From the NCBI RefSeq assembly GCF_001412655.1, contig NZ_CP012996.1, positions 4,774,001 through 4,838,000 of the forward strand: a stretch of DNA of 64,000 bases, written 5' to 3'. This DNA comes from Pedobacter sp. PACM 27299 (GTDB taxonomy: Bacteria > Bacteroidota > Bacteroidia > Sphingobacteriales > Sphingobacteriaceae). The first letter of the stretch is position 1. Each line of letters begins with the position of its first letter. The position numbers and the translations under genes are program-made. The notes beneath the pieces were generated by a model, which searched no databases, was not told the origin of the DNA, and was given only the letters and a program-made list of their open reading frames with translations. This document shows, one piece after another, positions 19,701 to 27,329 of this stretch.

Positions 19701-19914
19701 TTTTATACAGGCCTTCGGTACCGGAGGAAACTACTGTTTTTGTTCCCTTTAACTGGACGCTAACACCGATAAGCGGTTTTCCTTCGGCATCGGATACTTT
19801 TCCGGTAATCAATTTGACTGGTAAACTTGACTGTCCGTAGAGCAATTGCTGGGACATACAGAGGACTATGGATAGCAATAGCCATGTTCCAAAAATCGGG
19901 TAAATTTTTCTCAT
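16762..19914 (-). CDS. SusC-family TonB-dependent outer-membrane transporter
   Basis: The 1050-residue protein has a signal peptide ending near LLYGQ. A carboxypeptidase-regulatory-like beta domain follows (VKLITGKVSDAEGKPLIGVSVQLKG). Next come the linker LNEVIVIGYGSTTKGDLTG, the plug domain (YVIDGFPMET ... IEVLKDASATAIYGARGANG) and the beta barrel, closing with IAIGLNANF. These are textbook SusC features. It imports oligosaccharides with energy from TonB/ExbBD, together with the SusD lid. It is the second gene of the leftward PUL, 143 bases after the FAD oxidoreductase, a gap long enough for a secondary promoter. Confidence 0.97.
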   Translation of the reverse strand: MRKIYPIFGTWLLLSIVLCMSQQLLYGQSSLPVKLITGKVSDAEGKPLIGVSVQLKGTKTVVSSGTEGLYKISVPGGKGTLVFSYIGFLTKELVLAAGSIYNVRLEEDLKGLNEVIVIGYGSTTKGDLTGSVGSANIKDMTKAPVGTFTEALAGRIAGVQVSSTDGQPGNELNIIVRGANSVTQDNAPLYVIDGFPMETSAANSINNEEIESIEVLKDASATAIYGARGANGVVLITTKKGKVGAPQINYDGWAGMNSIIKKQEVLSPYEFVKYQLELNPDIYGPIYLKDGQTLESYRDSKGINWQDEIFRNAYVQNHSLSLRGGSEQTRYAISGSLLDQPGIIINSGFRRYQGRIVLDQTINKKMRVGVNLNYASSKKFGTVVAESQTSPTASLMYSAWGYRPVTGNVDFDDNMIDELYDPDLNMTTDYRINPRLAAQNEYKPVFNNSLAINSYLDYKLLKNLSLRITGGINKASIRQEVFNNSSSRLGNPNNNNKVNGAVNNIDNTNLLNENTLTYQTKFKGGHSLKVLAGLTMQDVRSYSNGFSSIQIPNESLGMKGIGEGQITVAPTSDLKNGLLSYLGRIDYNYKSKYLITVSFRADGSSRFPKDNRWASFPSGAFAWRFSDESFMKELRFLSDGKLRIGYGHTGNNRVDDYAALTALKMLPSSGYSTGNVPGKGIVPVNLGNTKLKWETTIQSNIGLDLSFFKNRVAVTADYYHKKTRDLLLNATLPPSMGFLTAFKNVGKVSNSGIELSINTNNIKGKMFSWNSNFNIAFNRNKVLALNDDEPSLLSRVTWGNFNNAFPYIAVPGKPIAQFYGMRFDGVYQYSDFEVQPNGTYVLKANVPNNGNPRANILPGDIKFKDLNNDGQIDDNDRTVIGDPNPVHIGGFSNDFSYGNFDLNIFFQWSYGNDVLNANRIEFEGGDPTQRNLLNMFASFANRWTPENQTNDLYRLGGQGPAYYSSRTIEDGSYIRLKTVSIGYRLPASVLKTLKMRSLRFSLSAQNLITWTKYSGLDPEVSTRHTALTPGFDWSPYPRPRTIAIGLNANF

Positions 19915-20057
19915 GCAATAGTTTATATTTGGTTATTTGGTTCAGGATCATTAGATCCAGGGTTTTATCTTCCCCGGATCTTGTGGCGGTTTGTGCCGAA
20001 AATAGCAAAACGAGTTTATCTAAATGATAACAAAAACGTTGCTGTGGTTAACAAAAC

Positions 20058-22334
20058 TTAACTATAACAACGTACTGCAAATAATGCAGCTGGAATTTCC
20101 GCTGATGGGTGTTCAAATTTCAGTGTCAATTCATTGGTTAGCAGGGTCTCTGGCAATTCGATAATATTGATGGATTGGTAATTGTCTTTTTTAACGAAGA
20201 GTTCCTTTCCATTCCCATCTGTTATGGTATAATTTCTAATACAGAAGGGCATTGTTCTTTCTGGATGCGTCATCAATACGGACTCCATCGGATGATCGTA
20301 ATCTGTATCAAAACAAAGTTCTATTCTCTTGATGCTGGTTTGGTCTTTCCATTTTAAAGAGAGTTCCGGATTTTGATCAGTGATGGAGGACACCCAGGCA
20401 TTTGGTTGGTTTACAGGTCTGCCGATTCCATTTTTTAGCTGTTCCACTATAAAAGGATTTAATGGCGGGTTTATTTTCAGGGCAATATTATGGCCTTCAG
20501 GTCTGCGCTGCGGGCACCAGAACTCAAATTCATCCACACCAATGTCTTCAGTTGGCTTTTGGCGGCCGAAATTTGAAACTGCTTTATTTACCGAGTTAAA
20601 AACAGACAAAACGCCTGTGATCCGGGTATTAGAAAAGCCGAGTTTAACTGCAGAATTCTTCCTGAAACAAAGGTATACGTAAGCGTTTTCGTTTAGCTTC
20701 GCAGCAAAATCAGCACTTAGCACCTGAGTACCAATCTTTACTGGGATCTGCTGAATTTCTAATAGTTCATCAGGGCTAAAGTTTCCGGATTTAGAGCTGA
20801 TTCTGAGTTCCACCTGCAGGGTGGTTTCTTCCGATGATGCTACTTTAAAAGAAAAAGAAGGAACGTTTCCAGCTTGTAGAGGAATCATTTGTCCGGCAGA
20901 AATATCGAGGTTCTTCATGAAATCAAAAGGGATTTCCTGCAGGTTCATTTCACTGGAAGCGGTAATCGCTGCCGATTGTACCAGATCTGCTGCATCTGTA
21001 AGGGTCATACCTGGAATGTGCTGACCGCTTTTCATGAGTTCCAGTTGCAGGGACTTCATGATTTCTTTTTCGTTCAGTTCTTTTGGCTGCAAGCCATTTT
21101 TCTTTGCAATGAATGCTGCCATCCCCACTGCTTGTCCAAGGTATGCTCCTGTGGCCATCACCCTTGAAGAGGCGAATGCCACATGGCTTGCGCTAATGAT
21201 CCGGCCGGTCAGGAAGAGGTTTTTGATGTTTCTGCTGTATAGGCACCTGTATGGAATTTGATAAATGCCTTTACTATGCCATTGGTTACATCCTGGTTTA
21301 TTGCTAAAAACGCCATCTGCCGGATGCAGATCGATAGACCAGCCACCAAATCCGATGGCATCATCATGTTGGTGCTGCGCAACGATATCCTGCTGATTGA
21401 GCATGTAATCTCCTTCAAATCTCCGGCTTTCTCTTTTACCTGGGATATTTCCCACCCATTCCAGTGTCATGGTTTCGGCTTCCGGAAATTCCCCAGAATT
21501 TTTAATGTAGTTCCAAACGCCATACACTACTTTCCAGAGTTCCTGTTTGATATTTTCACTTTCATGAACGGTGTCCATTCGTCCGCCGAATTCTAACCAC
21601 CAGAGTTTACATCCAAATTCCTTCGCATTAAAACTCTTGAATCTTGGAATCTTCGTGATGTCGGCCAGGGCAAATGAAGGGGCGATATATTTGACAGGCT
21701 TGCCTGTATCTTTACTATAAAAATAAATGCTGTGTCCAAGCAGTTCTCCGTATTCCTTTTCGGGGGCAAACTTCTCTCCGAATTCTTCTTTATTCTCTGC
21801 GCCCATTCTAAACGCGGCACCGGCTATAAATCCTAGGATCCCATCGCCGGAAGCGTCACAAAACAGATTGGCAGCTAAGATATATTCGGTGGAATTCTGA
21901 CTACAAAAACATTTCACCGATGAAATTTCATCGGTATCAGATTTTTCCAAGTCGTATACGACCGTATTTAAAAGCAGTTTAATATTTGGTTCCTGATATA
22001 CTTTATCCAGCAATACGGTGTCGAAAATTACCGGATTGCCTTCGGGATTCCGCTGCATGTTTTCTATTAAGATTTCATCCACTACTCCACCTTCCCTGGC
22101 CCATCGGTTGTTATTTCCCATGTGGGATGTTGCACCCAGGATCCACAACCGAACTTCAGAGGAGGAGTTTCCACCTAAAACCGGTCTATCCTGAACAAGC
22201 ACCACACTGAGGCCTTTTCTTGCGGCGGTGATGGCACAGCATACACCAGATAACCCTCCTCCAACAACGACCAGGTCGTACCCGGCAGATGCTGATTTAA
22301 CAGCTCTTTTATTTTGAGATTCTTCCCTTATCAT
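20058..22334 (-). CDS. FAD-dependent oxidoreductase with C-terminal beta domain
   Basis: The 758-residue protein has no signal peptide. Residues about 18-50 form an FAD Rossmann fold: DLVVVGGGLSGVCCAITAARKG followed by GGNSSSEVRLW. This matches the FAD_oxidored group (PF12831), members of which are often labelled 'xanthan lyase' without support. The FAD domain ends near AGMTLTDAADLVQS (about residue 450), and the last 300 residues look beta-rich. A flavoenzyme of this kind might oxidise or reduce a sugar, but the substrate is unknown. It is divergent from lacI, with the shared control region at 22335-22476, and is probably the first gene of the PUL transcript. Confidence 0.82.
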   Translation of the reverse strand: MIREESQNKRAVKSASAGYDLVVVGGGLSGVCCAITAARKGLSVVLVQDRPVLGGNSSSEVRLWILGATSHMGNNNRWAREGGVVDEILIENMQRNPEGNPVIFDTVLLDKVYQEPNIKLLLNTVVYDLEKSDTDEISSVKCFCSQNSTEYILAANLFCDASGDGILGFIAGAAFRMGAENKEEFGEKFAPEKEYGELLGHSIYFYSKDTGKPVKYIAPSFALADITKIPRFKSFNAKEFGCKLWWLEFGGRMDTVHESENIKQELWKVVYGVWNYIKNSGEFPEAETMTLEWVGNIPGKRESRRFEGDYMLNQQDIVAQHQHDDAIGFGGWSIDLHPADGVFSNKPGCNQWHSKGIYQIPYRCLYSRNIKNLFLTGRIISASHVAFASSRVMATGAYLGQAVGMAAFIAKKNGLQPKELNEKEIMKSLQLELMKSGQHIPGMTLTDAADLVQSAAITASSEMNLQEIPFDFMKNLDISAGQMIPLQAGNVPSFSFKVASSEETTLQVELRISSKSGNFSPDELLEIQQIPVKIGTQVLSADFAAKLNENAYVYLCFRKNSAVKLGFSNTRITGVLSVFNSVNKAVSNFGRQKPTEDIGVDEFEFWCPQRRPEGHNIALKINPPLNPFIVEQLKNGIGRPVNQPNAWVSSITDQNPELSLKWKDQTSIKRIELCFDTDYDHPMESVLMTHPERTMPFCIRNYTITDGNGKELFVKKDNYQSINIIELPETLLTNELTLKFEHPSAEIPAALFAVRCYS

Positions 22335-22357
22335 TTAGAAATATATTTGGTATTGGA

Positions 22358-22365
22358 TCCAAATG
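22358..22365 (-). promoter_or_regulatory. Candidate -7 box for the FAD oxidoreductase/PUL
   Basis: On the minus strand this reads TACATTTG, an exact match to the Bacteroidota -7 consensus TAnnTTTG, 23 bases before the oxidoreductase ATG. I see no clear TTTG -33 partner, so the promoter may be weak or need an activator. Confidence 0.45.
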
Positions 22366-22408
22366 TATTCGGTACTTCCTAATTACGTATTGAAAATGAG
22401 GGCAAAAT

Positions 22409-22445
22409 AAATTGGGAGCGCTCCCAATTTTAGGGATCGCTCCCA
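22409..22445. promoter_or_regulatory. Tandem LacI-type operator
   Basis: A perfect 22-bp palindrome (22409-22430) with core GGGAGCGCTCCC and a central CG, as in LacI/GalR operators. A second, imperfect copy, GGGATCGCTCCC, lies at 22433-22444. The two centres are 19 bp apart, close to two helical turns, so two dimers could bind the same face. The sites lie just upstream of the lacI -7 box and between the divergent genes, so the LacI-family protein encoded here is the obvious ligand. Confidence 0.75.
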
Positions 22446-22462
22446 TGAAACATAATTTATGA

Positions 22463-22470
22463 TATATTTG
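22463..22470 (+). promoter_or_regulatory. -7 box for lacI
   Basis: TATATTTG matches TAnnTTTG exactly and ends 6 bases before the ATG at 22477. Transcription would begin at or next to that ATG, which favours 22477 over the ATG at 22459 as the start and implies a leaderless or nearly leaderless message. No clear -33 box is visible, because the operator occupies that region. Confidence 0.45.
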
Positions 22471-22476
22471 ATTTGC

Positions 22477-23490
22477 ATGAAAAATCATCAGATCACCATA
22501 TTTGACCTGGCCAGGGAGCTGAACATCTCTAAATCAACGGTATCCAGGGTATTGACCGGCCATCCGAACGTACATCCTGATACGAGGAAACGGGTTTTGG
22601 ACCTGGCGGAAAAACTAGATTACCAGCGCAATATGATTGCCATACAATTGGCCACGCAGCAGAGCCGCACGATTGGGATCATCATTCCTGAGATTTTGAG
22701 TTCGTACTTTCCTTATGTAATTGCCGCCATACAGGAGGAAGCACATAAAGAAGGGTATAATGTACTGATCAGTCAATCTAACGAGTCGTATGAAACGGAG
22801 GTGATGAATGCAAAGGTTATGCTGGACAACCGTGTGGATGGGGTTATTGTCTCTATTACTAAAGAAACATTAAACTACGATCATTTGAAAGTATTCCAAA
22901 AGAAAGGAATCCCAATTGTGTTCTTTAACCGGGTTTGCAATGAGATGGTGGTTCCTAAGGTGATTGTTGACGATTATGAAGGCGCTTTTGGTGCGGTGGA
23001 ACATTTGATCCTGTCGGGAAGAAAGCGGATTGCTCATCTATCCGGCCCCGCTGCTTTAGCGATCAGCGTAAAAAGATTAAATGGTTATCTGGCCGCATTA
23101 AAAAAACATAACATCCCAGCAGATCCGGAGCTGATCATTTCCTATGATTTTAGCAAGGAAAAAATAGCCATTTATGTGAACCACCTGATTAACCTTGAAA
23201 ATCCGCCTGATGCGATCTTTGCCATCAACGACCCTACCGCGATTGATACGATTCAGATCATCAAGAAGAACAATTTACGAGTTCCGGAAGACATTGCCGT
23301 TGTTGGCTTTAGCGACGACTATGTCTCTGCGCTGATTGAACCCGCGCTGACCACAGTTGCCCAGCCAGTTAGGGAGATTGGGATCACGGCTGCGCAGCTG
23401 TTATTCGATCAGATTAAGAAGGATTCTTCGCAATGGAAAACGCCGGTTAAGGTGCTCAAAACGAAGCTGATCATTAGAAAATCCTCTTAA
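22477..23490 (+). CDS. LacI/GalR-family transcriptional regulator of the PUL
   Basis: From the ATG at 22477 the protein has 337 residues. The N-terminal helix-turn-helix and hinge are clear: ITIFDLARELNISKSTVSRVLTGHPNVHPDTRKRV. A periplasmic-binding-protein-like effector domain follows (RTIGIIIPEILSSYFPYVIAAIQ ... DEVG-like AVVGFSDDYVSALIEPALTTV). The family binds palindromic operators and releases or tightens on binding a sugar. The matching palindromes at 22409-22445 sit directly in front of this gene and of the divergent FAD oxidoreductase gene, so it likely controls both itself and the PUL. The upstream ATG at 22459 lies within the -7 box region and is less likely. Confidence 0.93.
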   Translation: MKNHQITIFDLARELNISKSTVSRVLTGHPNVHPDTRKRVLDLAEKLDYQRNMIAIQLATQQSRTIGIIIPEILSSYFPYVIAAIQEEAHKEGYNVLISQSNESYETEVMNAKVMLDNRVDGVIVSITKETLNYDHLKVFQKKGIPIVFFNRVCNEMVVPKVIVDDYEGAFGAVEHLILSGRKRIAHLSGPAALAISVKRLNGYLAALKKHNIPADPELIISYDFSKEKIAIYVNHLINLENPPDAIFAINDPTAIDTIQIIKKNNLRVPEDIAVVGFSDDYVSALIEPALTTVAQPVREIGITAAQLLFDQIKKDSSQWKTPVKVLKTKLIIRKSS

Positions 23491-23570
23491 GCTAAAAAAT
23501 GGCTCCCGAAATGATCAAGCTATCTCCTAAAGATGATGCGGAAGCCAGGCAAAAAGGATATTTTTACAGT

Positions 23571-24095
23571 ATGAAAAACTTAAGTATCTTAACATCTACC
23601 CTGATTGTATTGGCATTTTCATCTTGCGGGATGAACAACAATACGGCAAAAAACAGTGCTGACACCACTTTGACTACTGTGGCTGTAGATAGCACAGCTG
23701 AAAAAGGTCTATTTGCAAAGATGTCAGTGAAAGACACGATTAAAGCTGGCGAATTAGTGGAACTAAAATTTACAGTGTATAATCATGCTGACACTGCACA
23801 GCGTTTTTGCAAATGGCACACTCCTTTCGAGCCATTCATCAGCAAATATCTGGATGTAAAATCAGCTTCTGGTGAAGAAGTAAACTATAAAGGCGCGATG
23901 GCGAAACGGATGATGCCGCCACCGGCCAGCAGTTACCTGTCTGTAAATTCTAAAGACAGTGTTTCTACTAAAGTTGATCTTTTAAAAGGATATGACATCG
24001 CCAAACCTGGCCAGTACACCATTACTTATGTGGGGCAAAACATGAGTGGATTGGTGGTTAAAGACAGTATTTCTTTTGTTTACCTGAAAAAGTAA
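23571..24095 (+). CDS. Small lipoprotein of unknown function
   Basis: The frame is open from 23499, but the Met at 23571 begins a clean lipoprotein signal (MKNLSILTSTLIVLAFSSC) and follows a purine-rich AAAAAGGA, so this start is preferred, giving 174 residues. After a low-complexity Thr/Asn/Asp linker, the domain from about residue 45 (LFAKMSVKDTIKAGELVELKFTVYNHADTAQRF) has the alternating pattern of an immunoglobulin-like beta sandwich. It ends with QYTITYVGQNMSG and KDSISFVY, typical of BsuPI-like or other extracellular Ig folds. A lipid anchor at the envelope is likely; the role is unknown. It follows lacI at 80 bases and is probably independent. Confidence 0.7.
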   Translation: MKNLSILTSTLIVLAFSSCGMNNNTAKNSADTTLTTVAVDSTAEKGLFAKMSVKDTIKAGELVELKFTVYNHADTAQRFCKWHTPFEPFISKYLDVKSASGEEVNYKGAMAKRMMPPPASSYLSVNSKDSVSTKVDLLKGYDIAKPGQYTITYVGQNMSGLVVKDSISFVYLKK

Positions 24096-24115
24096 ATATT
24101 ACCTTTAGGGATCAT

Positions 24116-24511
24116 TTACTGTTTTAGTATTGCTGCACCGAAGGGATTATCGACTAACCATAGCCAAATCCCTTCCGTGTTTCTTTTCATCATACAGGTC
24201 GTATGTCCATTCATTTTAATCGCCTGCCCGTCGGGTGTTTCACCTATCATTTCCCATTCGTCCAGCCAGAGTGATAAATCTCCAATGGTAGTGACATGAG
24301 GTTCGGTCCCTTTAATTTCAGGTCCCAATGCGCATAGGTATTCCATTGCCTTTTCCAGCTCTGTCCGCCCGCTTATTTTTTTACCCTGTCTATCAATATA
24401 AACTCCTTCTGGATCAAAGCAGCTCACTGCGTCTTTCACCTCTCTATTTTTTAGGCAGTTACGAAAAAAAGCTACTGCTCCAATCTGTGTTTTTCTGTTC
24501 AATTCTTCCAT
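24116..24511 (-). CDS. NTF2-like (SnoaL/DUF4440 type) protein
   Basis: The 131-residue cytoplasmic protein has the compact cone-shaped NTF2-like pattern. An N-terminal helix (VAFFRNCLKNREVKDAVSCF) is followed by DPEGVYIDRQGKKISGRTELEKAMEYL, then strands with a Trp-rich C-terminus (LWLDEWEMIGETPDGQAIKM, GIWLWLVDNPFG). This layout is typical of YybH/SgcJ-like proteins, most of which have no assigned reaction. It lies convergent to the lipoprotein gene, 20 bases from its stop, and is followed upstream by a Crp-like gene on the same strand. Confidence 0.75.
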   Translation of the reverse strand: MEELNRKTQIGAVAFFRNCLKNREVKDAVSCFDPEGVYIDRQGKKISGRTELEKAMEYLCALGPEIKGTEPHVTTIGDLSLWLDEWEMIGETPDGQAIKMNGHTTCMMKRNTEGIWLWLVDNPFGAAILKQ

Positions 24512-24583
24512 TTTTGTATTTCATTTATTGTGACACAAAAATCAGAGGAATCCGGGCCAATAAAAATGACAATTGTTAGGAAA

Positions 24584-25240
24584 TTAACTTCTTATGCGGC
24601 TTAAAGATTCTGGTTTCACACCAATATAAGAGGCGATATATTGAACTGGTACATGGTTGATGAGGTCGGGTCTTTCCTGCATTAATTTTGCGTAGCGCGC
24701 TTTTCCCTTTAATTTACCAAAAGTGAGGATTCTTTCTTCTTTTTTCAGCAAGGCAGATTTGAGGCATTTCATGCCTAAGTCGATCCATTTTGGATCTTCC
24801 AAAGCCAATTCTTTAAAAGACGCTTCAGATATTTTACATACAAGCACATCAGTGATGCACTGGATACACTCGAAAGAAGGCGCTTCTTTCAATATACTGT
24901 ACATTGAGGATGCGAACTCCCCTTTTCTCAAAAGATCGATGGTGACTTCCGTTCCACTTTCTGTGTTATAGAACGTACGCAGATAGCCCTCAAGAATGAA
25001 GAAATAATCGGTAGTTATTGTTCCTTCTTTGACCAGATAGTCCTTTTTCTTTTTATTATAAAAATGAAAATGCTTTTTGATGGATGAAAAATCAGGGATT
25101 GTAAAATCCAGGTGGTCTTTAAATAATTTTAGTAATAACTCCTCCTGGTCTGTTGCGATCTGTGGTTTGATCAATTCTGCTTGCTTCATTTCTAAAGCGA
25201 AGTTAAAATTCTTTCTCTCTTTTCCGGATCTGGAATTCAT
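24584..25240 (-). CDS. Crp/Fnr-family regulator
   Basis: The 218-residue frame has a second possible start at Met17 (25192), and the family's usual length favours neither. Residues about 55-140 form a cyclic-nucleotide-binding-like beta barrel (KKKDYLVKEGTITTDYFFILEGYLRTFYNTESGTEVTIDLL). The C-terminal helices end in a helix-turn-helix, VQYIASYIGVKPESLSRIRS. Such Bacteroidota Crp-like proteins often bind no cAMP. The recognition helix is at the extreme C-terminus, as in the short Bacteroidota version. It precedes the NTF2-like gene by 72 bases on the same strand and may control it. Confidence 0.88.
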   Translation of the reverse strand: MNSRSGKERKNFNFALEMKQAELIKPQIATDQEELLLKLFKDHLDFTIPDFSSIKKHFHFYNKKKKDYLVKEGTITTDYFFILEGYLRTFYNTESGTEVTIDLLRKGEFASSMYSILKEAPSFECIQCITDVLVCKISEASFKELALEDPKWIDLGMKCLKSALLKKEERILTFGKLKGKARYAKLMQERPDLINHVPVQYIASYIGVKPESLSRIRS

Positions 25241-25291
25241 TTAATTAAAATCGGTTTGGGTTTAGCCCAAACCGATATTTTATTTATACGA

Positions 25292-25504
25292 TCATCTGCT
25301 TTTATTTTTTCCTTTCACAGTTTTCATGATGCTATACTCGCTAAGTCCATTTTGAATATATTCTATTTTATATTCTGATAGCAGCTGGGTAATGATCTGT
25401 CGGGTATCACTTTCATTTAGACCCAATTTCTCGCCCAATTCTATTTCATTATAACGTCCATTACTTTCCTTGAAGGCGTTAAAGTATCTATCTTTATGAT
25501 TCAT
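25292..25504 (-). CDS. Small winged-helix-like protein
   Basis: The 70-residue protein has a helix-turn-helix pattern: IELGEKLGLNESDTRQIITQLLSEYKIEYIQNG, then a short strand pair and a basic tail (KTVKGKNKSR). It resembles small winged-helix DNA-binding proteins of Bacteroidota mobile or accessory loci. Its start overlaps the end of the methyltransferase gene by 11 bases, so the two are translated from one message. No function beyond probable DNA binding can be given. Confidence 0.6.
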   Translation of the reverse strand: MNHKDRYFNAFKESNGRYNEIELGEKLGLNESDTRQIITQLLSEYKIEYIQNGLSEYSIMKTVKGKNKSR

Positions 25505-26333
25505 AATTTGATTGTTTTTTTACCGCGATCATCATGTGCGGGCTAAAAGGTAAAAGGTTAGTATCGTTTTCGGTCAGCTGAATCAGCTCCAGCAGGGGTT
25601 TTCTTTTTTTCATATCCAGGATATTCAAAAAGTAGTCTTTATCCAGCCATACCATCCCCTCAACAGCATAGGTGTTTATATAGGTCAGATCCTGTTTCAG
25701 GAATTCATCTTTTAATTCATTGGGTTTATGATAATAGGCTTCTGCCAGCAACCAGGGAAAATCATCTGGAGGATTATGGATGCCGGTTGTCAGTTCTTCT
25801 TTACACATATTGAAAAAGCTACTTTTATGAATTAATCCCTGTAAAAGCCCCACTAAAGTTGATGCCGTATAGTTTATAGAAAATCCTAAAATGATACCTC
25901 CTCTTTTTACAACACGGCTGGCTTCAAGAATGGCTTTTTCTCTATCTTCTTTTTTCTGAAGATGATAAAGCGGGCCATGCAGAATGACGATATCAGCAAA
26001 ATTATCAGGGAAATCTAAGTTCCTGGCTTCTCCCAAATGAACAGTATATTTATTTTTTAGCTTATTAGCTCTTTCCCTGGCTATTTGAATGTGTTTAGGT
26101 ACGGGCTCAACTAAGTATACTTCGTGGCCTTTTTTGGCTAGCCATTCTGAATATTTACCTGTACCTCCACCAACATCAATTATTTTAGAAGGATGGGATG
26201 GAACATATTTTTCGATGAGCGTTTTAATCCTTTCAAATTCAAATATGCCCATACCTTTGTTCAGTCTGGTTTCTTCGGATGCTTTATTATAAAAAACTTC
26301 TATATCTCGACTTATTAACTGTTTACTATTCAT
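25494..26333 (-). CDS. SAM-dependent methyltransferase
   Basis: The frame is open from 26456, but residues before Met42 look unlike the family, so the ATG at 26333 (MNSKQLISRDIEVFYNKASEE) is chosen, giving 279 residues. Motif I is clear (KIIDVGGGTGKYSEWLAKKG), with motif II (VYLVEPVPKHI), motif III-like LGEARNLDFPDNFADIVILHGPLYHL and post-motif VVKRGGIIL. This is the class I Rossmann fold (Methyltransf_11/25). The C-terminal part (TGIHNPPDDFPWLLAEAYYHKP) is substrate-specific and points to no known substrate. A small winged-helix gene overlaps its end. Confidence 0.88.
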   Translation of the reverse strand: MNSKQLISRDIEVFYNKASEETRLNKGMGIFEFERIKTLIEKYVPSHPSKIIDVGGGTGKYSEWLAKKGHEVYLVEPVPKHIQIARERANKLKNKYTVHLGEARNLDFPDNFADIVILHGPLYHLQKKEDREKAILEASRVVKRGGIILGFSINYTASTLVGLLQGLIHKSSFFNMCKEELTTGIHNPPDDFPWLLAEAYYHKPNELKDEFLKQDLTYINTYAVEGMVWLDKDYFLNILDMKKRKPLLELIQLTENDTNLLPFSPHMMIAVKKQSNYES

Positions 26334-26606
26334 CTTGAATATTTTAACCTCTATCAAATTGCAGGGGATATTATCCATTTTGCCAATGTGATAAAGTAAT
26401 TGATTTAAAAAATCAATGCTTGTGTCATTAAAAATTGTGGGTTGAAATTGATGCACATATTATCCATTACATCTATAACCGAGAGGTTCTGATGCATTAG
26501 GTCTTCAAATAAAGCATGGCTTTATGGAAGGTTGATAATATGTTAATTAGCGTATAACAGATGATAAAGGTAGAAATTAAGAATGACCAAACAAGCTATA
26601 TGGATC

Positions 26607-27074
26607 TTATTTATGTCGGTCACTGTCATGATATTGCCAAAGCACATTCACTATTTTCCATGAACCATTCAGTTTCGCGAGATGCAGGTAGTCAATCCAT
26701 TCATCTGCGATGAGTTTCATTGAGGCTGTTTTGTCGGAAACGTCAAGAAACCGGACTTCCTTTTTAGGTACTTCAGGGAATTTATCTTTTTTCTTGTTAT
26801 AGCTTTCGGCTAAGAGTGTCATGGATTCAGCATTGGTTTCCCTTAGGTAATCTTTCCCGGTCTCCTTATCTTTCCAAAAAGTACGCTTGACCATTCTGGG
26901 ATGCAGTGCACGTTCCATTTGTGCTGCATTAGGGCTATGCTGCGACTCAATATAATCTAGAACAGCGATTTTTATCGCTAGGCTATCTTGCTTAGTCTGA
27001 CTAGAACAGGTAAAACTTATGGCTAATAGCGCGATAAAAAATAGGATTGGATTGAGTTTGGATGGCGTTAACAT
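26607..27074 (-). CDS. Secreted NTF2/lumazine-binding-like protein
   Basis: The 155-residue protein has a signal peptide ending near FTCSSQ, possibly with a lipobox at SFTC. The mature part has the pattern of the putative lumazine-binding family (PF12893): SLAIKIAVLDYIESQHSPNAAQMERALHPRMVKRTF, then SMTLLAESYNKKKDKFPE, and a closing KLNGSWKIVNVLWQYH. These are NTF2-fold proteins without an established reaction. The gene is isolated and reads away from hipB, with its start near 27074. Confidence 0.75.
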   Translation of the reverse strand: MLTPSKLNPILFFIALLAISFTCSSQTKQDSLAIKIAVLDYIESQHSPNAAQMERALHPRMVKRTFWKDKETGKDYLRETNAESMTLLAESYNKKKDKFPEVPKKEVRFLDVSDKTASMKLIADEWIDYLHLAKLNGSWKIVNVLWQYHDSDRHK

Positions 27075-27177
27075 TTGGATGCTGATTTTAATGAATATCC
27101 TAATGTAAGTTTTTTATTTGACCATGCCTCAACTGGAATGGTCAATAATGTATTACAAATACACATTACATCTAAAC

Positions 27178-27329
27178 GAATGACATCTCATTCAATAAAG
27201 CTAAAAAAAGGGATAACGAATGAAATATCATACAAATACAACTCACTAATTAAGAGATTATTTTTGTATATTTGAATGAAAACTTATGCATTAAGTATAA
27301 AAATAGTACTTTATGAATGATATATCATA
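27178..27329. promoter_or_regulatory. Three candidate HipB operators (ATGA-N4-TCAT)
   Basis: Three inverted repeats of the form ATGA-N4-TCAT lie in front of hipB. They are ATGACATCTCAT (27180-27191), ATGAAATATCAT (27221-27232 within a GAATGA block) and the perfect palindrome ATGATATATCAT (27318-27329). All three share the extension GAATGAnATnTCAT, and the last two agree at 17 of 18 bases (27218-27235, 27315-27332). The third overlaps the first codons of hipB, and the -7 box lies between the second and third. Autorepression by HipB is the natural reading. Confidence 0.65.
27267..27274 (+). promoter_or_regulatory. -7 box for hipBA
   Basis: TATATTTG, an exact TAnnTTTG match 38 bases before the hipB ATG and between two candidate HipB operators. 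No distinct TTTG is seen 19-21 bases upstream. Confidence 0.45.

Noticed and set aside
27075..27275. A 66-codon frame in the gap before hipB
   Set aside because: It runs through candidate operators and into the -7 box, has no family resemblance, and ends at the promoter.
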